Below, piece after piece: positions 33,179 to 41,404 of a stretch of DNA of 64,000 nucleotides; position 1 is the stretch's first letter, and each line of letters starts with the position of its first letter. Source of the DNA: CAYQTL01 sp964420405. GTDB lineage: Bacteria > Acidobacteriota > Thermoanaerobaculia > Thermoanaerobaculales > Sulfomarinibacteraceae. The notes under the pieces were generated by a model. The model was not told the origin of the DNA and did no database searches. It saw nothing but the letters and a program-made list of their open reading frames with translations. A program made the translations under genes and the position numbers. The stretch spans positions 1-64,000 of the forward strand of contig CAYQTL010000016.1 in NCBI GenBank assembly GCA_964420405.1, given 5' to 3'.

Positions 33179-34903
33179 ATGTGGTCGCCCCGCACCTTCT
33201 ACCGTGTGCTCTGGTACTCGACCCACGGGATGGAGCTGGCGCGGGTCCTGTTCGTGCTCGCGATGGCGCTCCTGTTCGTCGCCGGCGGGATCGCCTGGTC
33301 GCTGCGCCCGCCCGTCGAGGCCGAGCCGGTCGCCTTCACGCCCACCGACGCCGCCCGCCTCCGCGACGGTGACCCCCCGAGGCTGGTCCGCGTCGCCGCC
33401 GAGCTCGAGCCCCGTCTCCGGATCTACCGCAGCGGCGGCCCGGTGCCGTACTGGAGCCGCTGCCCGCCGAGCCGGGTCGTCGAGCTGGACCCCGGCGAGC
33501 TGGCCCCGGCGACCGCCGACCGGTGGCTCGGCTGCCGCGTGACGGTTGCCGACAGCCTGGCCGACGCGGTCCGGAACGGCCGCCTGACGCGTCTCGAGAC
33601 GCAGGTCGAGACGCCGGAAGGGGTCGCCCGTTGGCGGCGCCTGATCGCACCGCTGGAGGCGTACGGCCCCGGGGTCTACGTCGCCTCGCCGCAGCTGCGA
33701 GCGGACAGCACGGACGCGGAGGCGTGGCTCGACCGGACCCGCTTCACGGGCCTGGTGGCGCCGGCGACCGCCTTCCGCGACCGGGTCGCCCGGGAGGGCT
33801 ACCGCAACGTCTCCAGCACCTGGCTCGCCGGTGAGTCGCGGCACGTCGTCGTCACCGCCGACATCGACCAGCCCGAGCGCGCGGTCGAGCTGTTCAGCGC
33901 CAGCGCCTGGGCGCCGGTGGCGGGATTCGGCACGCGGCTGCTCGTCGAGGTCGGCCCCGCCATGCCGGTGGCCCCCGGCAGGCCGATCGTCGGGGTCCTC
34001 GAGACGCTCGCGGCGACCGATCCCGAGGCGGGGGAGCTGCTCGGCCTGTCGCTGCTGCTCGGGGAGCCGCTGCCGGAGGTGTTCGGGGTGATCCGGACGG
34101 CCAGCGCCGACGCCTTCAACGAGCGCCGCGAAGGCACCGCCCGGCTGTTCATCATCCTCGGCCTGCTCGGCGCCGCCGCCGCCTCCGGCGCGGTCGCCCT
34201 GTGGATCGTCGGGCCCGGCCTGATCTACGACGCCTGGAGGCGAGCCTTCGAGGAGCTCGAGGCGATCCGGACGGACGCCGGCTCGCCTGGACGGCCCATC
34301 GGTGTCCGGAGGAGCGACCTCCTCGGCGTGGGCGTCGCGGCGTCCTCGAGCCCGATCTCCCCCGCGCCGCGTCAGGAGGTGTCGGCGACCGACGTGGTGG
34401 CGCGCTCGTCACCGACCATTCCGCGCTTCCTGGTTTTGGTTCAGGACGTCTCCTCACCGGCCGGCAGCGGCGGCTGGTGTCTCTGGCGGCTGCGCGACGA
34501 CCTCGACGCGGCGGCCGACGACGCCGCCAACAGCGGCCAGCGGTTCCCGTGCCTCGTCGTCGAGCTCCTCGGCCGGTCGGACCGGCGGGCGGTGTCGCAG
34601 GACGAAGGCCTCCCGGCCTACTCGGCCTTCTGCGGCGACCTGCTGCTCCTCCGCCACTCACCCCGGGCTCTGGAGCGCGACCGCTTCGTCCTCGTCGACA
34701 TCCTCGACGGGTCCGAGCCCGATGCCGCCGAACGGACGATGGCGCGGCTCGATCAGGAGCATGTCCTCGCCTTGGCGGTCCGCTTCCACCTCGCTGACGA
34801 CTCAGAGCACGGACCCACGATGGGAGTCGAGAAGTCCGCCGACGACCCGTTCGTCCGCGGCGTCGGCATCCCGTGGGCCGGGCCCTCGCCCGATCGTCGG
34901 TAA
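33179..34903 (+). CDS. two-TM membrane protein with large extracytoplasmic domain, unknown family
   Basis: This 574-residue protein has a first helix at ~18-42 (VLFVLAMALLFVAGGIAW) and a second at ~323-347 (FIILGLLGAAAASGAVALWIV). Between them is a ~280-residue outside domain. The cytoplasmic C-terminal ~225 residues start with a Ser/Pro-rich linker and include LVLVQDVSSPAGSGGWCLW and FPCLVVELLGRSDRR. The topology is that of a sensor, but I see no histidine kinase, HAMP, GGDEF or phosphatase motif. A TATGAT -10-like box is at 33159-33164. No family assigned. Confidence 0.7.
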   Translation: MWSPRTFYRVLWYSTHGMELARVLFVLAMALLFVAGGIAWSLRPPVEAEPVAFTPTDAARLRDGDPPRLVRVAAELEPRLRIYRSGGPVPYWSRCPPSRVVELDPGELAPATADRWLGCRVTVADSLADAVRNGRLTRLETQVETPEGVARWRRLIAPLEAYGPGVYVASPQLRADSTDAEAWLDRTRFTGLVAPATAFRDRVAREGYRNVSSTWLAGESRHVVVTADIDQPERAVELFSASAWAPVAGFGTRLLVEVGPAMPVAPGRPIVGVLETLAATDPEAGELLGLSLLLGEPLPEVFGVIRTASADAFNERREGTARLFIILGLLGAAAASGAVALWIVGPGLIYDAWRRAFEELEAIRTDAGSPGRPIGVRRSDLLGVGVAASSSPISPAPRQEVSATDVVARSSPTIPRFLVLVQDVSSPAGSGGWCLWRLRDDLDAAADDAANSGQRFPCLVVELLGRSDRRAVSQDEGLPAYSAFCGDLLLLRHSPRALERDRFVLVDILDGSEPDAAERTMARLDQEHVLALAVRFHLADDSEHGPTMGVEKSADDPFVRGVGIPWAGPSPDRR

Positions 34904-34925
34904 CGACGTCCTGGGCCGGCGACCG

Positions 34926-35130
34926 TCAGCGGACGCTGCCGGCGATCCACTCGATCTCGACGGCGAAGAGCCCCCTGACGGTCGGAAACGAGAAGCCCGT
35001 GGTCGTCGTGGGCGAGCCTTCCGAGCCGCCGTTCGACCATCTCGCGCGTCAGCAAACCTGGGTTGTACTCCGCCGCGTACCGCGACTGGAGGTGTCCCGT
35101 CGACCGCGCCAGCGTCTGGACAGGTGTGGC
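34926..35130 (-). pseudogene. C-terminal fragment of an unidentified protein, frameshifted
   Basis: Minus-strand codons read YNPGLLTREMVERRLGRL then HDDHGLLVSDRQG, but the frame is lost at a run of five G. One base fewer there restores LFAVEIEWIAGSVR followed by a stop at 34926-34928. The restored ending is clearly protein-like. No start is visible upstream. It is either a decayed gene or a sequencing error in the homopolymer. I do not recognise the family. Confidence 0.5.
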
Positions 35131-35247
35131 GCAGCCACCTCGACGTGCCGGTGCCGCGTGGGCCGAACAGGAAGCAGCTCGACGCGGGAGGGTCGAAGAT
35201 GCGAGGAACAAGCTTTGTTGTGCGACTCTATCTGGAACTGACGTCGA

Positions 35248-35301
35248 CGGCGCCGCACCCACACGGTCGCGGGCCGCTCGCAGGAGCCTCCGCCGGGGGT
35301 G
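35248..35301 (+). repeat. dispersed repeat, left half (copy B)
   Basis: These 54 bases match 38883-38936 at 52 positions without gaps. They begin with CGGCGCCGCACCC and end in GGGGGTG. The repeat lies directly against the restored stop of the VapC pseudogene. Confidence 0.75.
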
Positions 35302-35302
35302 C

Positions 35303-35691
35303 TCAGATCGCGGGCTCGACGTCGGTGCGGGCGGAGTCGTCGCCCGGAAAAGGAGCGGCTCTCCGGTCGCCTTCGCCAGTGCGTCGGCGAAGCAGTCACC
35401 GGAGTCGAGTCGGGCCGGGTGGTGAGCCTCGCCGAAGTCGACCAACGCCTGACGCGCCAGCCAGGCCTGCTCGACGCTCACTGGTTCGGTCGTGATCTCC
35501 GCCCTCGGCAGGAGCGCGTCGAGCTGCACGCCGTCACGCCGCCCGGTCTGAGCCTCGACGACACTCGACGCCTCGGCGAGGCTCGCCGCCGAGATCCGCC
35601 GCTGCTCCGTGGCGAGGATCGCCTCGGCGTACCGGCCGGCGTCTGGCTCGTCGAAGAGGATCGCGATCACGGCAGACGCGTCGATGATCAT
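35303..35691 (-). pseudogene. vapC: VapC-like PIN-domain toxin, frameshifted
   Basis: The frame begins MIIDASAVIAILFDEPDAG at ATG 35691, a typical PIN N-terminus with the first catalytic Asp. It continues through LAEASSVVEA and GDCFADALAKA, which carry the other acidic residues. At codon ~115 (35344-35355, CTTTTCCGG) the frame shifts. One added base would restore PGDDSARTDVEPAI and a stop at 35303-35305, the standard VapC ending. Without it the frame runs far into unrelated sequence. The ATG overlaps the stop of the upstream antitoxin fragment (ATGA), as in intact vapBC operons. The active-site residues survive, so the lesion might be a sequencing error. Confidence 0.7.
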
Positions 35692-35861
35692 CGGGGCAGG
35701 CCTCTCTCGTCGTGCAGCAGCTCGCCGTGATCGACCGGCGGCCCCTGGAGCGTCGCCGCGCACCGCCTGCCGATCGCGAGCAGGTCGTCGACGCCGACCC
35801 GGCGGGCGTGACGCCGCGCGCGGATCCGCTCGCCCTTCCCCTGAGAGTGTCGGGTCGTGAC
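35688..35861 (-). pseudogene. vapB: VapB-like antitoxin remnant (N-terminus lost)
   Basis: About 57 codons ending at 35688 read GERIRARRHARRVGVDDLL then AIGRRCAATLQGPPVDHGELLHDE. This resembles the C-terminal toxin-binding half of Rv0623/PSK-type VapB antitoxins, including a terminal HGELLHDERG-like segment. The N-terminal DNA-binding half and the start codon are not recognisable upstream. The 4-bp overlap with vapC supports the identity. Confidence 0.55.
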
Positions 35862-36030
35862 TGCGAAGCGCCGGAGAGCAACCGGAACAGCCCCCTTCCC
35901 GCCGCAGCATGGACCTGTCGCCCCCGCCTGGCCCGCGCCGATGACGGCACCGAGGCCGCCGCCTTTCTGCCGGCGGCGATCGCCGGCGCCTGAGCGGCGG
36001 CCGGTCCCGGGGCTCCGGAACCCGAACCCC

Positions 36031-36089
36031 CGCCGGGGGTGAGGTCGGCGACGCTGGCTCACGCCGACGGGCATGCCCGCGACGTGGCA
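36031..36089 (+). repeat. dispersed repeat, right half (copy C)
   Basis: These 59 bases align without gaps to 38926-38984 at 52 positions. They include CGCCGGGGGTGAGGTC and end GCGACGTGGCA. The repeat lies about 25 bp before the first TetR-type palindrome. Confidence 0.7.
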
Positions 36090-36114
36090 TCCGATTTCCT
36101 TCCAGAGTGGGAAT

Positions 36115-36129
36115 GTTGACGCTGTCAAC
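36115..36129. promoter_or_regulatory. candidate TetR operator O1
   Basis: GTTGACGCTGTCAAC is a perfect dyad of GTTGAC arms with a 3-bp centre. It lies 55 bp before the DUF2141 start. A near-identical site is centred 35 bp downstream. Two such sites in front of an operon that ends in a TetR gene suggest autoregulation. Confidence 0.6.
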
Positions 36130-36149
36130 CAGGTTCGGCACGGTGACTG

Positions 36150-36164
36150 GTTGACACTGTCAAC
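36150..36164. promoter_or_regulatory. candidate TetR operator O2, overlapping a TTGACA box
   Basis: GTTGACACTGTCAAC has the same arms as O1 with centre ACT, and flanking G and C extend the dyad to 17 bp. It contains TTGACA (36151-36156), a perfect -35 hexamer, although I see no good -10 17 bp downstream. It ends 19 bp before the DUF2141 start, so a bound repressor would block initiation or elongation. Confidence 0.6.
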
Positions 36165-36183
36165 CCCAAGCGGGAGGTTCCGA

Positions 36184-36648
36184 ATGATCGCCAAGCTCCT
36201 CACTCGTATCTGCTTCACCATCCTGCTCGCGCTCGGTCCGCTGGCGACGGCACCCGTTGCCGCGGCCGACGGCGGGTCACACTCCGGCTCGATCGTGGTC
36301 GTGGTGCGCGAGGTGGGCTCATCGTCCGGCGTGGTCGACTGCGGGCTGTTCGGCTCGGAGGAGGGTTTCCCGATGGCAGCAGATGACCGCAGCCGGCGGC
36401 GGGCGGGCGCCGTCGAGGGCACCGTCGAGCTGCGCTTCGACGGGCTCGCCCCGGGCACCTACGCGGTCGCAGTGTCCCACGACGAGAACGGCAACGGCCG
36501 CACCGACACGAACCTGTTCGGTATTCCGCGGGAGGCGTGGGGCGTGTCCAACGACGTCCGGCCGACGCTGCGTCCGCCGAGGTTCGAGGAAGCGGCCTTC
36601 GAGCTCGGCGACGGCGAGATCCTCACGGTCGAGATCCAGGTCAGGTGA
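36184..36648 (+). CDS. DUF2141-family secreted protein
   Basis: This 154-residue protein starts at ATG 36184 with GGAGG seven bases upstream. It has a signal peptide (TILLALGPLATAPVAAA) and a DUF2141 domain with the hallmark SHDENGNGRTDTNLFGIPREAWG, seen here as HDENGNGRTDTN then GIPREAWG. The DENGNG segment looks like a calcium-binding loop. It is the first gene of the operon behind the two palindromes. DUF2141 proteins are periplasmic or exported, function unknown. Confidence 0.88.
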   Translation: MIAKLLTRICFTILLALGPLATAPVAAADGGSHSGSIVVVVREVGSSSGVVDCGLFGSEEGFPMAADDRSRRRAGAVEGTVELRFDGLAPGTYAVAVSHDENGNGRTDTNLFGIPREAWGVSNDVRPTLRPPRFEEAAFELGDGEILTVEIQVR

Positions 36649-36697
36649 ACCCAACCCAAGACGGTGCCTACCGCGCCGCGGAGAAGTGGAGAACAGC

Positions 36698-37540
36698 ATG
36701 GAGACCAAGTCCAGGAATCTGAACCGCGAGCAGCTCCGGTGGCAGAGCCGGTACGGCCCGTGGGCGGTGGTGACCGGTGCCTCCGAGGGCATCGGGCGTG
36801 AGATGGCGGTGCGCCTCGCCGAGGCGCGCCTCGACCTGGTCCTGGTGGCGCGACGCCGGACTCTGCTGGAGGAGCTGGCCGCCGAGCTGTCGGCCGAGCA
36901 CGGGATCGAAGCCCGGGTGGTGGTCGCGGACCTCGCGACCCGCGAGGGCCTGGCCGACGTGTCGCACGCCACTCGGGGGCTGGACGTCGGCCTGCTGGTG
37001 GCGAGCGCCGGCTTCGGCACCTCGGGCCCGTTCCTCGCAGGCGACCTGACCCGCGAGCTCGAGCTGCTCGACGTCAACTGTCGCGCGCCGCTCGCGATGG
37101 TGCACGAGTTCGGCCGCCGATTCGCGGACCGTGGCCGGGGCGGGATCGTCCTGATGAGCTCGATCGTGGCCTTTCAGGGGGTGCCCAACGCCGCCCACTA
37201 CGCCGCCACGAAGGCCTACGTGCAAACCCTCGCCGAGGGGCTCCGGGTCGAGCTCGCCCGCCACGGCGTCGACGTGGTGGCGTCGGCGCCCGGGCCGGTG
37301 AACAGCGGGTTCGCCTCGCGGGCCGACATGCGCCTGGGCAAGGCGCTGGTTCCCGAGGCGGTGGCGGCCGAGACCCTGTCGGCGCTGGGTCGGCACACCA
37401 CGGTGAGGCCGGGCTGGCTGTCCAAGCTGCTCGCTGCGGCCCTGACCGTGCCGCGCTGGGCCCGGGTGCGGATCATGACTCTCGTCATGCAGGGGATGAC
37501 ACGGCACCAGACCGCGTCGTCACCTGCGGTGGCGCGGTGA
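36698..37540 (+). CDS. short-chain dehydrogenase/reductase
   Basis: This 280-residue enzyme has the Rossmann motif TGASEGIG near residue 28 and the catalytic Tyr-Lys in YAATKAY, with Ser upstream in MSSIVAFQG. It belongs to the classical SDR group, with a DltE/YqjQ-like layout and a C-terminal hydrophobic segment (LLAAALTVPRWARV). It uses NAD(P)H for keto/hydroxyl chemistry, substrate unknown. It overlaps the next gene by 4 bp (GTGA), so the two are translationally coupled. Confidence 0.9.
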   Translation: METKSRNLNREQLRWQSRYGPWAVVTGASEGIGREMAVRLAEARLDLVLVARRRTLLEELAAELSAEHGIEARVVVADLATREGLADVSHATRGLDVGLLVASAGFGTSGPFLAGDLTRELELLDVNCRAPLAMVHEFGRRFADRGRGGIVLMSSIVAFQGVPNAAHYAATKAYVQTLAEGLRVELARHGVDVVASAPGPVNSGFASRADMRLGKALVPEAVAAETLSALGRHTTVRPGWLSKLLAAALTVPRWARVRIMTLVMQGMTRHQTASSPAVAR

Positions 37541-38061
37541 CCGCGGAGGCCGAGATGCCACGCCTCCTTCTCCGCGCCGCGTCACTTCTCACCGCCGTCG
37601 TGACCGCCGGGTGCACGGTCGCGACCCCATTCCGCGGCCCGATGTACCAGGCCCGGAGTGGGGTCGTCGCCCCCGGTCCGACGGTCCACGTCGCCATCAC
37701 CCATGCGGTGCTCGACGAGGACCGCAGGCTCCGCCGCGCGTTCTGGTCCCACGTCGGGAAGGTCGCCGACGCGCTGCCCGGGCAGACCGGGTACGTCGGG
37801 CACTCCCGCCGCCGCAACCTCGCCGGCAGCGAGGCATGGACGATGACCGTATGGACCGACGAGGAGAGCCTCGACGCGTTCGCGTCGAGCGATGTCCACC
37901 TGGCTGCGATCCAGGCGGGCGGTGCGGCCTTGCGCTCCTTCCGTTCGGCTCGGGCCAAGCTGTTCGTCGACGAGGTCCCCATCTCCTGGCAGCGCGCACT
38001 CGCGATTCTCGCTGCGGACGAAGGCGCCTCCGGCGGCCCCCGGCCCGTCCGCGCTCCTTGA
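37537..38061 (+). CDS. antibiotic-biosynthesis-monooxygenase-like lipoprotein
   Basis: This 174-residue protein starts at GTG 37537, overlapping the SDR stop. A signal-like segment ends in VTAGCTVA, a near-lipobox with T rather than L/V/I at position -3. The domain (HVAITHAVLD, LPGQTGYVGHSRRRNLAG, AWTMTVWTDEESLDAFASS) resembles the ABM/DUF3291 dimeric alpha/beta-barrel fold of small monooxygenases and heme-binding proteins. Export of such a domain is unusual. It is third in the TetR-regulated operon. Confidence 0.65.
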   Translation: MTAEAEMPRLLLRAASLLTAVVTAGCTVATPFRGPMYQARSGVVAPGPTVHVAITHAVLDEDRRLRRAFWSHVGKVADALPGQTGYVGHSRRRNLAGSEAWTMTVWTDEESLDAFASSDVHLAAIQAGGAALRSFRSARAKLFVDEVPISWQRALAILAADEGASGGPRPVRAP

Positions 38062-38092
38062 CCGGTCCTCGGCACCACCCTAGGCTGGCGGG

Positions 38093-38710
38093 ATGGTGGC
38101 GCGCCGGAGAAGGCCGGATGACCTGAGGGAGGCGTGCCTCGAGGAGGCGATGGCGATCATCGAGCAGGACGGCGTCGAGGAGCTGAGCCTGCGCGAAGTC
38201 GCCCGCCGCCTCGGGGTCTCCCATCAGGCGCCGTACAAGCACTTCCCGAGCCGCGACCACATCCTGGCCGAGCTGGTCAGCCGCTCCTACACCACGTTCG
38301 CGGAGCACCTCGAGAGCCGCCCGAGGACCGGAGACCCGGATCAGGACCTCGGTGCGATGGGCGTCGCGTACCTGGAGTACGCCTTCGCGCACCCCCTGCA
38401 GTACCGGCTGATGTTCGGGACCTCGCTCCCCGATCCGGAGGAGCACCCGGAGATGATGCGCAACGCCCGGCACGCCTTCGCGTTGCTGCAGGAGGGGATC
38501 GAAGACCTCCACCGGGCCCGTTCGGGCCCCGGACCGCACGGGCGGACCGACTTCGACGCCCTGTTCATCTGGTTCACGCTGCACGGCCTCGCCGGGATCA
38601 TGCAGTCGCGGGTGGTCGAGACCCTCGACCTGCCCCCGGACGCCGCCGAGCGGATGGCACCCGAGGTCCTCGAACGCATCGGGTGGATGCTCGGAGGCGG
38701 CACGCGGTGA
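38093..38710 (+). CDS. TetR-family transcriptional regulator
   Basis: This 205-residue protein has the TetR helix-turn-helix at ~30-55 (LSLREVARRLGVSHQAPYKHF) shown in parts as REVARRLGVSHQAPYKHFP. A ligand-binding C-domain of the WHG type follows, with FAHPLQYRLMFGT and a helix through FIWFTLHGLAGI. It is the last gene of the operon and lies 31 bp after the lipoprotein gene. The two GTTGAC-N3-GTCAAC palindromes before the first gene are the likely operators, making this an autoregulated operon. The ligand is unknown. Confidence 0.9.
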   Translation: MVARRRRPDDLREACLEEAMAIIEQDGVEELSLREVARRLGVSHQAPYKHFPSRDHILAELVSRSYTTFAEHLESRPRTGDPDQDLGAMGVAYLEYAFAHPLQYRLMFGTSLPDPEEHPEMMRNARHAFALLQEGIEDLHRARSGPGPHGRTDFDALFIWFTLHGLAGIMQSRVVETLDLPPDAAERMAPEVLERIGWMLGGGTR

Positions 38711-38882
38711 CTCCGACCCGTTCCCCGATATCGGGACGAGGAGCGGGGCCGCGTCGGGCGCGGCCGCGCCGACCGCTGGCGCCCGAGGTCCTTCGCGCCG
38801 GACGTCAGGGCGCGTCGCCCTCCCCCGGCGTCGCCGGGCGGAGGTCGACGAGGTCGCCCTCGGCGTCGGTGCGAGGGAGGGT

Positions 38883-38984
38883 CGGCGCCGCACCCACACG
38901 GTCGCGGGCCGCTCGCGGGAGCTTCCGCCGGGGGTGAGGTCCGCGACGCAGGCTCGCCCCTACGGGTATGCTCGCGACGTGGCA
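38883..38984 (+). repeat. dispersed repeat, full-length copy (A)
   Basis: This ~100-bp copy joins the sequences found separately at 35248-35301 (52/54) and 36031-36089 (52/59). Its right end contains the GTG start of hoxW (38979), so the first codons of that gene are repeat-derived. The remaining spacer from 38711 to 38882 shows no gene. Confidence 0.75.
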
Positions 38985-39413
38985 CCGGCGCTCGTGATCG
39001 GCTACGGCAACCCGCTGCGCGGCGACGACGGCGTCGGGCCGGAGGTCGCGCGCCGGCTCGAGACTGTCGCCGGGCTGCGGGTGATGACCGCGTACCAGCT
39101 GCTGCCGGAGCACGCGACTGAGATCGCAGAGGCGTCGGCGGTGGTCCTCGTCGACGCCGCCCTCGACCTCCCGGCGGGCGAGGTTCGCAGCCGCCGCCTG
39201 CAACCGTCGGCCGGAGCTCGCGGCCTGGCCGACCTCCACGACCTTTCGCCCGAGGGGCTGCTGGTCCTGGCGCGGGAGCTGACGGGCGCCGAGGTGCCGG
39301 CCTTCATCGTCACCGTCGGGGTCGCCGACGTCGGGCTCGGCGATGGCCTGTCGCCGGAGGTGGAGGCGGCGGTCGGCCGCGCGGCCGACGCGGTCCTCGA
39401 GCTGCTCGGCTGA
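38979..39413 (+). CDS. hoxW: [NiFe]-hydrogenase maturation endopeptidase
   Basis: This 144-residue protein is read from GTG 38979; a longer upstream frame exists but is repeat sequence. It shows the HyaD/HybD-type motif GYGNPLRGDDGVG, whose first Asp-containing loop binds the large-subunit nickel, and VLVDAALD for the second acidic site. It should clip the C-terminal peptide of the large subunit encoded convergently 23 bp away. Lengths and motifs match HoxW proteases. Confidence 0.88.
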   Translation: MAPALVIGYGNPLRGDDGVGPEVARRLETVAGLRVMTAYQLLPEHATEIAEASAVVLVDAALDLPAGEVRSRRLQPSAGARGLADLHDLSPEGLLVLARELTGAEVPAFIVTVGVADVGLGDGLSPEVEAAVGRAADAVLELLG

Positions 39414-39436
39414 GCCGGCGCGGGACGTCCGGCCGG

Positions 39437-40864
39437 TCAGGGGTCGCGGACGATCCGGTCGACCTCGGCGCCGGTGGAGTCGACGAGCCGCACCTCCAGC
39501 GGCATCCGGCCGACGGCGTGGGTGGAGCACGACAGGCACGGGTCGAACGCCCGGATCACCGCCTCGATCCGGTTGAGCACGCCGTCCTCCAGGCGGCCGT
39601 CGCGGATGAACCGTTTCGCCACCTGGAACACGCCGCGGTTCATCGCCAGGTTGTTGTGGCCGGTGGCGATCACGAGGTTGGCGTCCTCCACCAGCCCCTG
39701 GCGGTCGACCCGGTAGTGGTGGATCAGAAGCCCCCGCGGCGCCTCGGCGACGCCGACCCCCTCGACCGCGTTGGCGTCGGCGTGGGCGCGCACATGCGGG
39801 TCGAGGATGCGGTCGTCGGCCAGCATCTGCTGCATCCGCTCGAGCCCGAACAGGATCTCGATCAGGCGCGCGTAGTGGAAGTGGAACGACGAGTGGACCG
39901 TGCCGTGGCCGAGGGTGCGGAACTCGCTGAGCTCCTGGTCCGCCCACGGGGTGTGGCAGGTGTCGACCACGTTGAGCCGCGCCAGCGGCCCGACCCGGTA
40001 CATCCCGTCCGGGTAGCCCTTCGCCAGCAGGTAGGGGAACTTGAGGTAGGTCCACGGCTCGGTGGTCTCGCCGATCAGCTCGGCGTAGCGGGCCGGGTCG
40101 ACGTCGTCCACGACGGTGGCGCCGGTGGCGTCGACCACCCGCAGCCGCCCGTCGTAGTGCTCGAGGCCGCCTTCGTCGTCGACCAGGGCCATGAAGGACG
40201 ACGGGAAGTTGGCGAACGAGCGGATCTCGTCGGTGAACTCCTCGAGCAGGTTCTTGAACCAGTCGAGGGTGCGCTGCACCACCCGCAGCTGCTCGGGGAT
40301 GCGGGTGGCGATGGCGTCCCGCTGCTCAGCGGTGAGCGGCGTCGCGACGCCTCCCGGCACCACCCAGGACGGGTGGATCCGGCGGCCGCCGAGCAGCTCG
40401 ATCACCTCCTGGCCGAACGTGCGCAGCGCGATCCCTTCACGGACGATGCCCGGGTGGTGCGCCGCCAGGGCCAGGATGTTGCGCTCGGCGGGCGGCGCGT
40501 CCATCCCCAGCAGCAGGTCCGGCGAGGACAGGTGGAAGAAGCTCAGGGCGTGGCTCTGGATGATCTGCGCCAGGTTCATCAGCCGCCGCAGGTTCTCGGC
40601 GGTCGGCGGGATCGACACCGCCATCACCGCGTCGCACGCCTTGGCCGAGGCCACCAGGTGGCTGACCGGGCAGATGCCGCAGATCCGCGCCATCAGCGCG
40701 GGCATCTCCGAGAACGGGCGGCCCTGGCAGATCTTCTCGAAGCCGCGCAGCTGGGTGACGTGGAACCGCGCGTCGGCGACGAACCCGTGCTCGTCGAGCT
40801 CGATGGTGATCTTGCCGTGGCCCTCGATGCGGGTCACGGGGTTGAGGACGACCTGTCGGGTCAT
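39437..40864 (-). CDS. hoxH: NAD-linked [NiFe]-hydrogenase large subunit
   Basis: This 475-residue catalytic subunit shows the L1 motif [10 protein letters not shown] (Cys62, Cys65) and the L2 motif [12 protein letters not shown] (Cys443, Cys446, His449), which bind the Ni-Fe(CN)2CO centre. About 26 residues follow His449, the tail expected to be removed by the maturation protease. The DPCLSCxTHA form is typical of cytoplasmic group 3 (HoxH) enzymes rather than group 1. It is last in hoxEFUYH, 9 bp after hoxY. Confidence 0.95.
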   Translation of the reverse strand: MTRQVVLNPVTRIEGHGKITIELDEHGFVADARFHVTQLRGFEKICQGRPFSEMPALMARICGICPVSHLVASAKACDAVMAVSIPPTAENLRRLMNLAQIIQSHALSFFHLSSPDLLLGMDAPPAERNILALAAHHPGIVREGIALRTFGQEVIELLGGRRIHPSWVVPGGVATPLTAEQRDAIATRIPEQLRVVQRTLDWFKNLLEEFTDEIRSFANFPSSFMALVDDEGGLEHYDGRLRVVDATGATVVDDVDPARYAELIGETTEPWTYLKFPYLLAKGYPDGMYRVGPLARLNVVDTCHTPWADQELSEFRTLGHGTVHSSFHFHYARLIEILFGLERMQQMLADDRILDPHVRAHADANAVEGVGVAEAPRGLLIHHYRVDRQGLVEDANLVIATGHNNLAMNRGVFQVAKRFIRDGRLEDGVLNRIEAVIRAFDPCLSCSTHAVGRMPLEVRLVDSTGAEVDRIVRDP

Positions 40865-40873
40865 GGCTCGCTC

Positions 40874-41404
40874 CTAGCCGAACCGGGTGTCGGCAGTCAG
40901 GTCCGGGACGCGCCCCTCCACAAGCTCCAGGAGGGCGTGCCAGATGAGGTCCGCCGACGGCGGGCAGCCGGGGATCACGAGGTCCACCGGCACCCGCTCG
41001 TGGACCGGCGTGACCCGCTCGAGCAGCAGCGGGAGGTCCCTGTGCGGGCGGCCGGGCGCGCCCACGACGTGCTCGTCGTAGGCTCGCTCGAGCACGGCGT
41101 CGGTTCCGAACGGGTTGCGGAGGGCGGCGACGTTGCCGGTCACCGCACAGTCGCCGAGGGACACCAGGATGCCGGTGCGGCGGCGGATGAGGCGGATCTT
41201 CTCGAGGTCCTCGTCGGTCGCCACGGCACCCTCGACCAGGGTCACGTCCACCCGCTCGGGGAACTCCTTGCGGTCCACCAGCGGGCTGTAGACCAGCTCG
41301 GCCTTCGCGGCCAGCTCGAGCAGCCGCTCGTCGAGGTCGAGGAAGCTCATGTGGCAGCCGGAGCAGCCGTCGAGCCACACGGTCGCCAGCGTCGGCCGGC
41401 TCAT
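40874..41404 (-). CDS. hoxY: NAD-linked [NiFe]-hydrogenase small subunit
   Basis: This 176-residue protein lacks a twin-arginine signal, so it is cytoplasmic. Cluster ligands of the proximal 4Fe-4S site are visible as [21 protein letters not shown] and [11 protein letters not shown]. The short length, without the C-terminal two-cluster domain, is standard for HoxY. It overlaps hoxU by 4 bp. Confidence 0.95.
   Translation of the reverse strand: MSRPTLATVWLDGCSGCHMSFLDLDERLLELAAKAELVYSPLVDRKEFPERVDVTLVEGAVATDEDLEKIRLIRRRTGILVSLGDCAVTGNVAALRNPFGTDAVLERAYDEHVVGAPGRPHRDLPLLLERVTPVHERVPVDLVIPGCPPSADLIWHALLELVEGRVPDLTADTRFG

Noticed and set aside
30156..33542. 1,128-codon plus-strand frame opposite the repeat protein
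   Set aside because: Shadow of the minus-strand gene, which has a signal peptide, a ribosome site and repeated domains.
33179..34903. GGDEF or PP2C output domain in the membrane protein
   Set aside because: No GG(D/E)EF, DxxG or paired Asp motifs are visible in the cytoplasmic part.
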